Below the pieces are notes generated by a model that had not been told where the DNA came from, did no database searches, and worked only from the letters and a program-made list of their open reading frames with translations. Positions 27,542-35,356 of a stretch of DNA of 35,467 nt are shown here, piece after piece. The translations under genes and the position numbers were made by a program. Origin of the DNA: Gammaproteobacteria bacterium (GTDB lineage Bacteria > Pseudomonadota > Gammaproteobacteria > Nitrococcales > Nitrococcaceae); assembly GCA_030433275.1 (NCBI GenBank), contig JAUILK010000035.1, positions 1 through 35,467 on the forward strand, written 5' to 3'. Position 1 is the first letter of the stretch, and each line of letters begins with the position of its first letter.

Positions 27542-28206
27542 TAAGCCCAGGTGGTCTCGAAGTAGCGCTTGATATCCTCAGCGTACCAACGGTCCCCCCC
27601 CGGCGACGGCGAATAATATCCTTGACGGGTCCACTGCCGCCACATTTCCTGCACCGTCTCTACCGGCAACGGCCGCGTCAAACCGCTCTTGGCATTAAGC
27701 ATAGCGGCGACAAAGTATGCCCCCATTCGATAGGGGTCCTCCTTGTCCCCAGGAAGATGCAGCACACTCATAAGGGACAGCTGCTCCGGCCGCGGCACCT
27801 GGAAATGTTCACCCCAGGCAACGAGGTCGAAAAACGGCGTTCCCCCTTCGAACGCGATCTCGGATTGCCCCGACAACATACCCTCCTCGCTGCCCTGAAG
27901 ATCGATGCTCGGAGCACCTCTTCCCCCACCTTCTGCAACGAAGGCCGGCGACCCCGGCTTACAGCTGATAGGCCACTCAGCCGGGTGATTTTTCCAGAAT
28001 CCGGGCGAGCGCCCACTACACGAAGGCGTAGCCTGCGCCGTACCGCTGCCCACCGATGCGTTGGAAGCAGCCGCCCCCAATCGCGGACGTAAAATGAAAA
28101 ACGCTGGGACAGCCGCTGCGGCCGCCGTGGCTACTCGGCGCCGGCTGCGATCAACCGCCCCGCGGTTTGCATCGCCCCCGTTTTCAGTTTGTCGCTCCTC
28201 TGACAT
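27541..28206 (-). CDS. Tat-type exported protein with GFWKNH motif
   Basis: A 221-residue protein and first gene of the four-gene operon. ATG 28206 is firm: GGGAGG lies nine bases upstream; an in-frame GTG at 28239 has no such site. The N-terminus has a twin-arginine pattern (SRRRVAT, 21-27) and then a hydrophobic stretch (about 28-48), so Tat export is likely. The mature part carries CSGRSPGFWKNHPAEWP followed by a second Cys (Cys63 and Cys82), a motif known from various secreted bacterial proteins of unknown role. The C-terminus is rich in Trp and Tyr (EMWRQWTRQGYY, RYFETTWA). No catalytic domain is recognised. Position makes it a candidate substrate of the cassette. Confidence 0.75.
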   Translation of the reverse strand: MSEERQTENGGDANRGAVDRSRRRVATAAAAAVPAFFILRPRLGAAASNASVGSGTAQATPSCSGRSPGFWKNHPAEWPISCKPGSPAFVAEGGGRGAPSIDLQGSEEGMLSGQSEIAFEGGTPFFDLVAWGEHFQVPRPEQLSLMSVLHLPGDKEDPYRMGAYFVAAMLNAKSGLTRPLPVETVQEMWRQWTRQGYYSPSPGGDRWYAEDIKRYFETTWA

Positions 28207-28825
28207 CGAAAGACGCCTCCCGCCTTGAATATCAATCACTAAAATTAACCATCCGCATACCGAAAACCCTCAAGCCCTTCTTCTCATGGCAAGCTTTGTA
28301 AAATTCCGTTCATCCCCAGCCTTCCGACAAGACCTAGACCTGCCTGAACCCGCCGAAGCGCCCAGAGCGAACGGGGCATTTAACAAAAAGCTTCCCTTGC
28401 AGGCATCATATGTTTTCTTTGCAAGAAACAGGCTAAACAAAAAAAATCACTATTAGTCAATAATTTAAAAATTAAAATATGGCCTTACTGTTCCAAACGT
28501 TCAGAATGTGTAAAAGGTTTTGACGCATCGCCAGACGCAAACACAAGATTTCTTTATGCGTTGTGGAAATACTCATCCTACCGCACGGCCCTCCGGCCCT
28601 CTGCAGCCACACAAGCTGCACTCGCGCTCGGAAGCACATGTCGTTACAAGCCGCTGCTGTACCCCGATCGACTCCCCATATACAACCCTCTCCTTCGTAT
28701 TATATAGGCAATACCCGCTTCTTTCGTCACGCCCAGCCAAAACGGGCGGCCAGCAGGGAAAACCAATCTCGCCACGGCATCGCTCGCTACTCTCGATATC
28801 TTTAGTAGCGTACCAAGCCCCCTTT

Positions 28826-28847
28826 CCAGGTGTAACCTGGCATTTTT
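28826..28847 (+). terminator. Small hairpin followed by T tract
   Basis: CCAGGT and ACCTGG pair around a 3-base loop (28826-28840), followed on the plus strand by CATTTTT. It has the form of a weak intrinsic terminator, but no plus-strand gene precedes it in this gap. Confidence 0.35.
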
Positions 28848-28954
28848 AGTGGTCGGAGCCCAACGATTTAACTTTAGTTTGGATTGGCAAGCATTACTAC
28901 AAATTCGTTCGAAGCGGGTTCTTTGCGATCACGACGACCGTTGCTTTGGCCTCG

Positions 28955-28985
28955 GCTGAAGCGCATTGGTGGAACCGGCTTCAGC
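28955..28985. repeat. 8-bp inverted repeat
   Basis: GCTGAAGC (28955-28962) and GCTTCAGC (28978-28985) are perfect inverted repeats with a 15-base loop that itself contains GGTGGAACC. No T tract follows on either strand, so it is not an obvious terminator. Role unknown. Confidence 0.4.
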
Positions 28986-29160
28986 ATAGGTGTTTCGTAA
29001 CATTTACATTAGATCCGACGAGTGGCACCGCAGATGCCGCAGATAGAAAACGACACCACCACCGGCCTTGTATGCACGACACAAAGCCGAGCAGGATACC
29101 CCTGGGAAGGCTTTTTGCGCTGACGGCATGAAACGAGTGCTGTGCGGGTAACACCAGTAC

Positions 29161-30519
29161 TCAGTGGATCAAGCGACGCTGCAAAGATAGGGTACGGCTC
29201 GCTTCGGCGCCGTAATGCACGAAGGCGCCCGCAAATCCAGTATGCCGCGGTGTATTGAAAAAATCCCGGTCAGTCGCCGGATCGGCGCGCAGCGCGCTGG
29301 CCAGCCGTGGACCGCGGAGCTGCCCGGAACGCGGCGACAGGTCAACAATCCCTAACGGCGTTTGGGGCGAGCGAAGATAGTCCGAGGCTTTGCCGAGTGG
29401 CGCCGTGATGTTTGCCCGGCGCTGCATCCGGCCCGCAGTGGGAGTGGCAGCAAAAATCGCATTCGCTTCTGCCACCTGCTGGAATTGACGGTTGGCATTC
29501 CAAACAGCGATCCCGATATCGCTGGCCAACACGGTATTATGAAAAATACTTATGGCCTTCGGCGCCACCCCCTTGTGCGGCATAATCATAATCGCTCGCC
29601 CCACACCCACCGTGTTGACAAAAGCGTTATTGTAGATAGCCACTCGGCCGGTGGCCTGAAAAAGCGCTTCGGTTGGATTCTGATAAAAGAAATTGCCGTA
29701 TACGAGATAGCGATCGAAACGGCCGACTCCCTTCTGCGGTTGGTATCCAAGAAGCACATTCGGGCGCGCCAGCCCCCCTTGGGCACCCCCACCGGCCTTG
29801 CTGAACGCATTGTAGCGCAGGATCGTCACCTGCGGCTGTCGAGGCATGCCGGCAACCTCCTCCCTGGGCTGCTGCTGCTTGATCTCGATGTTGTAGCCGG
29901 TGGTGTTGCGAATCACATTCCCCTCGATCACGCCACCGATAAACGGCGCGGAACCGTCCGAGTCACCGAAATACATCCCGGTGCCCGCGCCATCGATCAC
30001 ATTACTCCGAACCACCCAGCCCCAAGCGGGGCACTTAGTGGAAATGCCGACGATCTGCTGATTAGCGGCATGGTTGGTGATCTTCAGATTCTCGATCGTG
30101 ATATGGTGCGCATAACGTGCGGTTCCTTCGGCTTTGACGCCGTCGGCTGCGAGTTTCTGCCCATCGAGAACCAGGTTCCGGATCGTAACGTAGCCGGCAT
30201 TCTTGATGCTGATCGTATTACGGCCGCCGTGCGCCAGAAACAGCGCCGGATCGCCACGGGCAGGTCCCTCGATCGTGATCCGCCTCCCACTAAACCCGCT
30301 AACGTTGTGCACCGATAGACCATAGCGGTACACGCCGGCTTGCAATCGGAGCGTATCGCCAGGCTCCAGTGTCTGTACCAGTTGCCTATAATCCGCAGGC
30401 TCACCTTCGATCACCGCGGCCGGCACAACACCTGCGAAATGCAAGGCCACCAACCCGACAAACGACACCATGTACACTGCCGACCGCAATGAGGGCTTTG
30501 CCATAGCATCCTTTTCCAT
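29161..30519 (-). CDS. Secreted right-handed parallel beta-helix protein
   Basis: A 452-residue protein with an N-terminal signal sequence (about residues 9-35) and many short repeats of the parallel beta-helix type, such as ITIEGPA, VTIRNLVLDG, ITIENLKITN and VIEGNVIRNT (about 80-330). The fold is shared by polysaccharide lyases and epimerases (NosD/AlgG-like), so it probably acts on or binds the exported polysaccharide; no catalytic set is identified. ATG 30519 follows GGGGG at six bases; ATG 30504 (after AAGGA) is also possible. It lies 31 bases after the ligase gene and is probably co-transcribed with it. Confidence 0.75.
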   Translation of the reverse strand: MEKDAMAKPSLRSAVYMVSFVGLVALHFAGVVPAAVIEGEPADYRQLVQTLEPGDTLRLQAGVYRYGLSVHNVSGFSGRRITIEGPARGDPALFLAHGGRNTISIKNAGYVTIRNLVLDGQKLAADGVKAEGTARYAHHITIENLKITNHAANQQIVGISTKCPAWGWVVRSNVIDGAGTGMYFGDSDGSAPFIGGVIEGNVIRNTTGYNIEIKQQQPREEVAGMPRQPQVTILRYNAFSKAGGGAQGGLARPNVLLGYQPQKGVGRFDRYLVYGNFFYQNPTEALFQATGRVAIYNNAFVNTVGVGRAIMIMPHKGVAPKAISIFHNTVLASDIGIAVWNANRQFQQVAEANAIFAATPTAGRMQRRANITAPLGKASDYLRSPQTPLGIVDLSPRSGQLRGPRLASALRADPATDRDFFNTPRHTGFAGAFVHYGAEASRTLSLQRRLIH

Positions 30520-30550
30520 ACCCAGCCCCCTTCGCGCGGCCACGATGGCA

Positions 30551-31909
30551 TCAGAAATTCCGACGCTGGATTGTTCTCCGCATTCCTGTAGCGGTTACCG
30601 GAACGGCGGCTTCGTCTTCTTCCCTTTCCAAAACCTTGGCGGCCGCGGCCGCCTGGGCCTCCCGCCACTCCCGGTGCAGAATCGCGCTGATTCCGACATA
30701 AGCGTAATACATATCGAAATATGCGAAGCTCAAAAAGGCACCAGAGACCATGAAAGGGAGCAGCGATATCTCCATCGCCTTGGCATAACGACCGATCCAG
30801 GCCATATCCTCCGCGTACTTCATACCCCCCAGCCGATGCAGCCGCCAGAGCGTGCCGATCAGCAACGTCATGAAGAGAAGGAAGCCGGCGATGCCGTGCT
30901 GACCGAGCATCTGAAAATAGATACTATGAGCCGCCCGGGTCTGGTTTTCCCAAGAACCGAGAAAATTGGCATAGCTCAGCCAGCGGACCGAGTTGTTGGC
31001 ATATTCGAAGTTGAACCCAGCCCCCAGCAGCGGCCGGTCTTTAGCGATGTTCCAGGCCACCCCCCAGGCCTGAATCCGCTGCATCGCAGACGTGTCTTCC
31101 TTATAATCGAGCGTGCTCTCCTGCCGCTGCACCCACCGCTCCGGCAGATAATCTTTTGCCAACACCAGCACCAGCGCGGCCACCACGGCTATCAGGAACA
31201 TACGCGCACGATAGCGCCAAAACAAGGCGCCCATGACGATCACCAGGCCGAGGAAAGCGCCCCGCGAATAGGTGAAAATCACTGCCGGCACCGAGAGCCA
31301 GAACACCGCGTACAATGCGATTCGAACCGAGCGCCGCGATTCCTCGCGCGCCACCAACAGGGCCAGCGGTAACGTCATGTTCAGCGCTAGACCGATGCCA
31401 TTGTTATCTCCGATGAATGAATTGCCGGGCCCCCAAACCCGAAAGCTACCGCCGGTGAGTATAGAGAAAAGCCCGCCCTTGACCCCGTAGAACCCGATCG
31501 ACAACGCAATAACCACGAAAAGGAGATGGATCCGGAACCGGCCGAAAATCAACATCATGGTCACGAAAGTGAACAAAAAAATCTTGAACACAGCATTCCA
31601 TTGGACCCAGGCGACTTGCGGATACCAAGCAAAAACGGTCGTCAGCGTGAACCAAAAACCCAACAGCAAAAGCAGCACCGTTTCGAAGGTCAAAGGCGGC
31701 GGTCGGCGGTTCTGCGTGAACAGCAAACCCATGATCGTCGCACCGGCAATCCCCTGAGCAAGCGGGTATTGCTGCGCCGCCCAAGTCAACTTGTGCGGAT
31801 TCATATAGCCGAGCCAGGACCAACCGAGAACGCCGATCCACGGCCGCCGGAGAGCGATAACGGCGAGGACACCGATAATAGCGATGATTACCACATCACG
31901 CAGGCCCAC
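30551..31909 (-). CDS. O-antigen ligase-like protein, exosortase A-associated type
   Basis: A 452-residue polytopic membrane protein of the Wzy/WaaL family. The characteristic GYMNPHKLTWA (about 34-44) and KGGLFSILTGGSFRVWGPG with NSFIGDNNGIGLALNMTLPL match the group that NCBI names putative O-glycosylation ligase, exosortase A system-associated. Such proteins polymerise or transfer lipid-linked glycans at the periplasmic face. The start is GTG 31909, seven bases after AAGGAG. It begins a two-gene unit with the beta-helix protein and is divergent from the glycosyltransferase across a 207-base gap. The cytoplasmic C-terminal tail is rich in Ala, Glu and Arg. Confidence 0.85.
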   Translation of the reverse strand: MGLRDVVIIAIIGVLAVIALRRPWIGVLGWSWLGYMNPHKLTWAAQQYPLAQGIAGATIMGLLFTQNRRPPPLTFETVLLLLLGFWFTLTTVFAWYPQVAWVQWNAVFKIFLFTFVTMMLIFGRFRIHLLFVVIALSIGFYGVKGGLFSILTGGSFRVWGPGNSFIGDNNGIGLALNMTLPLALLVAREESRRSVRIALYAVFWLSVPAVIFTYSRGAFLGLVIVMGALFWRYRARMFLIAVVAALVLVLAKDYLPERWVQRQESTLDYKEDTSAMQRIQAWGVAWNIAKDRPLLGAGFNFEYANNSVRWLSYANFLGSWENQTRAAHSIYFQMLGQHGIAGFLLFMTLLIGTLWRLHRLGGMKYAEDMAWIGRYAKAMEISLLPFMVSGAFLSFAYFDMYYAYVGISAILHREWREAQAAAAAKVLEREEDEAAVPVTATGMRRTIQRRNF

Positions 31910-32116
31910 TGCATTGCTCCTTTTCTGCGCAGTACCGAAACGGCACGCTCAACCGACTGAAGCGGCCAAATCCCGGACAGAACGCGCAACTATAACCTTG
32001 CACCGCCGACAGGAAGGCGGTAGCGTCCATGCAGGCTTTTTGCACTCTCATACGCGGGTAGACTTTTTCATGCCACTTCAGAGGACGCAAGAGAAAAACG
32101 ACATGGAGGTCGTACG

Positions 32117-33451
32117 GTGAGTCCCGACCCAGCAACACGAGAACAGAAAGAAAATCCCCTCAAACGGACCCTGATCGTCGTAGCCTTCCATTACCTGCCG
32201 GACAACACCAGCACAGGCGTCTTGCGCACGCTGAAGTTCACGGACTACTTGCGCCGCTTCGGCTGGCACTCCGAGGTCATTTCCGTACCGGAACGCCTTT
32301 ACGTCCGAACGGACCCGGAATCCGTCCGGCGAATTCCCGCCGGCGTCCACGTCCATCGCCCCTGGGCCGCGGACGTAAAACACCTATTTGGAATCAAAGG
32401 CATCTACCCGGACCCACTTGCAACTCCGGATCGTTACTGGCCATGGGTGCTGCCCGCCTATCGACGCGCGCTGCGGGTCATACGGGAGCGCAACGCCGAA
32501 GCCATCTACACCACTTATCCACCCGCCTCCGCCCATCTGATCGGCTTGTGGCTCAAGCGACGGACCGGCCTGCCGTGGATCGCCGATTTCCGCGATCCCT
32601 GGGTCGAGGACTCCATGCCGAACTGGCGACGACGCGTCGAAGGCTGGCTCGAAGGCCGTATTCTCCAGAGCGCGGACCGAATCATTTGCAACACACCCGC
32701 GATGCGCCGCTGGTTTCTCACCCGATACCCACACCTACCGGGGGAAAAATTCGAGGTAATCACCAATGGCTACGACGAAACCGACCTCGCACACGTGGAA
32801 GCCGAAATACAGGAACATTTCGAGATCCTGTACCCAGGCATGATTTCTGCCGGAAACCGCAATCCACTACCCCTCCTTGACGGCATCAATCTGGCGCGCA
32901 AACGAGGCTTACTGCCGAATGAGGGGGTGCGGCTCACCCTGCTCGGCACCGGAAACTACGGCCGGAGCCAGGAATTTCTCGAGGCCATGCGCAACCGAGA
33001 ACTGACGGAAATGACCGAGGTCATCGCCGATCGCGTCCCTTACCGAGACGCGCTGCGTCGGATGGCCGGGGCCGACGTGCTGGTGATCCTCAGCGAACCG
33101 CTCGGCGAGAGTCCAGCCACCGAAGCAACGCGTGCATGGTCTCACCTGCAAGTCCCGGCAAAGCTTTATGAATACCTTCGTCTAGGACGGCCGTTGCTCG
33201 CATTGGTGTCAGGCGGCGCCGTCGCAGAACTGCTCAACTCACTCGATGCCGGCGCACCCATTCGCCCGGATGATCCGGACGCGATCGCTGCCTTCCTTGG
33301 CGACACCTATCGAGCGCGCGGGGCGCATGCACCTGGCCGCGGCACAAATCCGGCAATTCAAGCATACAGCCGCGAGCACCTCTCGGCTCGACTCGCCGGC
33401 GTCCTAGACGAGTTGGCTTCGGAACACACACGAGCGCTACCAGAGCAATGA
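32117..33451 (+). CDS. Glycosyltransferase family 4 protein
   Basis: A 444-residue GT-B glycosyltransferase of the GT4 group, which transfers sugar from a nucleotide donor during polysaccharide assembly. It has FHYLPDNTSTGVLRTLKFTDY (about 25-45, in two pieces FHYLPDNTSTG and VLRTLKFTDY), WIADFRDPW, ITNGYDETDL and the C-terminal AKLYEYLRLGRPLLALVSGG region. The start is GTG 32117, seven bases after GGAGG. Sugar specificity cannot be read from the sequence. The next gene starts inside its stop codon (ATGA), so the two are coupled. It is divergent from the ligase gene. Confidence 0.85.
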   Translation: MSPDPATREQKENPLKRTLIVVAFHYLPDNTSTGVLRTLKFTDYLRRFGWHSEVISVPERLYVRTDPESVRRIPAGVHVHRPWAADVKHLFGIKGIYPDPLATPDRYWPWVLPAYRRALRVIRERNAEAIYTTYPPASAHLIGLWLKRRTGLPWIADFRDPWVEDSMPNWRRRVEGWLEGRILQSADRIICNTPAMRRWFLTRYPHLPGEKFEVITNGYDETDLAHVEAEIQEHFEILYPGMISAGNRNPLPLLDGINLARKRGLLPNEGVRLTLLGTGNYGRSQEFLEAMRNRELTEMTEVIADRVPYRDALRRMAGADVLVILSEPLGESPATEATRAWSHLQVPAKLYEYLRLGRPLLALVSGGAVAELLNSLDAGAPIRPDDPDAIAAFLGDTYRARGAHAPGRGTNPAIQAYSREHLSARLAGVLDELASEHTRALPEQ

Positions 33452-34206
33452 ACGTCCGAAACCGAATGGATCGCCCACGAATCGTGGTATTCAGCTGCGC
33501 CGGCGCACCACTGAGCGCCGAGACGCTGACAAGCCTCGGTGCCTCCGCACCCGAGATACTCGATCGAATCGTCGGAGTGGTCCTTTCCAAACCGCGTCCA
33601 CGGCCCACGCAAGTGAATCGCACGCATACGGCCGAGGGATGGCGGAAAGAACTCATTTTGGCCCTTGGCTACCGATGGAACCGATGGCAATACGCTTGGC
33701 GCCGACGTAGCAAGGCTCTCGGGCGGCGGATCGGATTGGTGGATGCTCAACGCTGGGCACGGATCGAGGAATTTTGCGACGCGAGAGGGCTACCCCCTCA
33801 CTACACACGCGATCCCAATGCGGCCCCGACTCTCGATTTCGTCCGCAGCCTGGCGCCCGATTTAATCTTGATGATCACATTTCACCACATCCTTCGCAGA
33901 CCGATTATCGAAATCCCACGAATCGGATGCTTCAACGTGCACTGCTCGCTGCTGCCGGATTTCCGCGGACCGGACCCCATCAACGAGGCACTCAAAAACC
34001 GCGTCGACACAACCGGTGTCACGGTGCATTGGGTCGACACCGGAATCGATACCGGAGATGTGGCTGCCCAAACACCGATAGCGATTGCGCCGGGCGATAC
34101 CGAGGCTTCCTTACGGCCTCGACTGGCGGACTCAGCGGGACGATTGCTCGCCGACCTGCTCCGTGCTGGAAAAGGGCAGCCCCCACCTCAGTACAAAAAT
34201 CGATAG
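33448..34206 (+). CDS. Formyltransferase-family protein with altered C-terminus
   Basis: A 252-residue protein with the formyl transferase N-terminal fold. The catalytic Asn163 and His165 are in CFNVHCSLLPDFRGPDP, and the Asp201 in VHWVDTGIDTGDV. It probably N-formylates an amino sugar (the role of related genes in polysaccharide loci), since it lacks the Fmt C-terminal domain. ATG 33448 overlaps the glycosyltransferase stop. The last residues (YKNR and stop) lie in sequence that reads on the other strand as an IS4-type transposase, so the original end was probably replaced by the insertion; the catalytic core is unaffected. Confidence 0.75.
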   Translation: MNVRNRMDRPRIVVFSCAGAPLSAETLTSLGASAPEILDRIVGVVLSKPRPRPTQVNRTHTAEGWRKELILALGYRWNRWQYAWRRRSKALGRRIGLVDAQRWARIEEFCDARGLPPHYTRDPNAAPTLDFVRSLAPDLILMITFHHILRRPIIEIPRIGCFNVHCSLLPDFRGPDPINEALKNRVDTTGVTVHWVDTGIDTGDVAAQTPIAIAPGDTEASLRPRLADSAGRLLADLLRAGKGQPPPQYKNR

Positions 34207-34355
34207 GCCGCCGCCGTGTCCGCCCAGCTCCCGCACGCTCCGGGAATGCTCGCGCCCGGCTTTTGCCCCAGCCGTTCAGCCAACAGCACGGGCTGCTGGT
34301 TCAACCGCTGATCATCCAGGTCAATCGTCTTGAACTCTGCGTTCGCCCAGCCCAT
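34188..34355 (-). pseudogene. IS4-family transposase, N-terminal remnant
   Basis: A 55-codon minus-strand frame opens at ATG 34355 after GGAGG and gives WANAEFKTIDLDDQRL, LLAERLGQKPGASIPGACG and SWADTAAAYRFL. This matches the DNA-binding N-terminal domain (Tnp_DNA_bind) of IS4-family transposases. Homology stops at about 34194, where a TGA follows one codon later and formyltransferase sequence begins, so over 80 percent of the transposase is missing. The start and ribosome binding site are intact, so a short peptide could still be made. Confidence 0.75.
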
Positions 34356-34408
34356 CTTTCCGCACCTCCAGTGGTTCGCCCACTCATATGGTACGAATTT
34401 ATGTGTAA

Positions 34409-34430
34409 TGGGATGGCTCTAACCGTCCCA
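34409..34430. repeat. Imperfect palindrome near the IS4 remnant end
   Basis: TGGGATGG and CCGTCCCA pair over 8 bp (one G-U) around CTCTAA, 54 bases upstream of the transposase remnant start. Placement suggests part of the IS end or a leader hairpin that shields the transposase start from read-through; not confirmed. Confidence 0.4.
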
Positions 34431-34456
34431 TATTTTCGTGTCTGGAGAAATTTGAA

Positions 34457-35347
34457 CTATACAGGAGTGTCTTTCGGTCGCAGCAACTCGATGATAGCGT
34501 ATGACACAAAGTATTCCCCGATTAATGGGACACTCTTCAGCATGCGGCCTATTGCTTGTCGAACATGCGATCCGCCGAAACTATGTAAATCATAGCGTAC
34601 AATCTCAAACCCGGCCTCGTGCGCCAAAACCTGGAATGTCTTAGTATCTAGTTTATTTATGAAAGCCTGCTCTTCGAAGGATGACCATGCGCGCCATTTA
34701 TTCGGCTTCTTGTTTCCCTTCTCATCCAGATCCCAATGTCGCGGCATAAATTCTGGCAAATCATATATCTTCTCGGCAGCACGGAACATTGCACGCTCAC
34801 CAAAAATTACATGAGCCCAAGGGATTGGAATTAGAGCTTCCATATGCGGTCCCCATGGGCCTTTATAAGGAAACCATTCTATGAGGCATCGCCCACCAGG
34901 ACGAATAACCCGATACCAATCTCGCAAAATCGATTTAGGTGCCATCACGTGCTCAAGACAATCAAACGCCAGTAGCGTATCAAATGACTGTTCAGGAACG
35001 GGTAACTGGTCCGTAGCGCCTACTAAGAATTCGACATCTACGTCGGTTGCAATTGGCGTTCGAGTGAGAGTTTTTTTAGCCCGTTCGATTCCCGTCTTGC
35101 TTATATCGACACCCACAACACGTCGAGGATGTTTTTCTTTTGCAAGGAACAAACTTAAGGGCCCGTCGCCACAGCCAAAATCTAATACATCTTTTCCTAT
35201 GACGTTTAAATCAGAAAATGCAGCCCAACTTTTCGAAAGAGAGTCATTACGCCAATCCCCATAAGCACCGTAGTCAACAGTTCGCTCGACAGGGGGGCGC
35301 ATCAATTTTTTGCTGAGTACAAAGCATAGTTGCGTACGAATATCCAT
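34457..35347 (-). CDS. Class I SAM-dependent methyltransferase, AT-rich
   Basis: A 296-residue Methyltransf_11-type protein. Motif I is VLDFGCGDGPLSLFLA (54-69), the acidic residue Asp81 is in VVGVDIS, and motif II/III covers LLAFDCLEHV and VIRPGGRCLIEWFP. The C-terminal half (WDLDEKGNKKPNKWRAWSSF) is specific and unidentified. ATG 35347 has AAGGA six bases upstream, which overlaps the stop of the transposase remnant. Base composition is clearly more AT-rich than the glycosyltransferase and formyltransferase genes next door, and it is flanked by transposase remnants on both sides, indicating recent acquisition. A sugar methylation role is possible but unproven. Confidence 0.8.
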   Translation of the reverse strand: MDIRTQLCFVLSKKLMRPPVERTVDYGAYGDWRNDSLSKSWAAFSDLNVIGKDVLDFGCGDGPLSLFLAKEKHPRRVVGVDISKTGIERAKKTLTRTPIATDVDVEFLVGATDQLPVPEQSFDTLLAFDCLEHVMAPKSILRDWYRVIRPGGRCLIEWFPYKGPWGPHMEALIPIPWAHVIFGERAMFRAAEKIYDLPEFMPRHWDLDEKGNKKPNKWRAWSSFEEQAFINKLDTKTFQVLAHEAGFEIVRYDLHSFGGSHVRQAIGRMLKSVPLIGEYFVSYAIIELLRPKDTPV

Positions 35348-35356
35348 TAAAGTTCC

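Larger units (their letters stand above)
28207..29160. other. 954-base region without a supportable gene
   Basis: No frame here has family similarity or a credible ribosome binding site. The part near 28430-28490 is strongly AT-rich. On the minus strand TTGGAA with TAATTT (16-base spacer) near 28465-28495 is a weak promoter candidate for the operon below. A TATAAT box (28699-28704, minus) has no good -35. Two inverted repeats are listed separately. It may hold long regulatory DNA or a decayed gene. Confidence 0.5.

Noticed and set aside
21202-28206. Lasso B2 (transglutaminase-like) protease
   Set aside because: Searched by eye among all frames in the block for a Cys-His-Asp protease of about 150 residues; none found.
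28644-28679. Eleven-residue minus-strand frame behind AAGGAG and TATAAT
   Set aside because: The ribosome binding site lies only 3 bases from the -10 box, so it would fall at or before the transcription start; a leader peptide is not credible.
28520-28849. 109-codon plus-strand frame in the large gap
   Set aside because: No ribosome binding site, low-complexity His/Arg/Ser composition, no family resemblance.
28207-32116. Sigma-54 promoters (TGGCAC-N5-TTGC) expected in exosortase loci
   Set aside because: Several partial GG or GC matches exist, but none has both elements at the required spacing.
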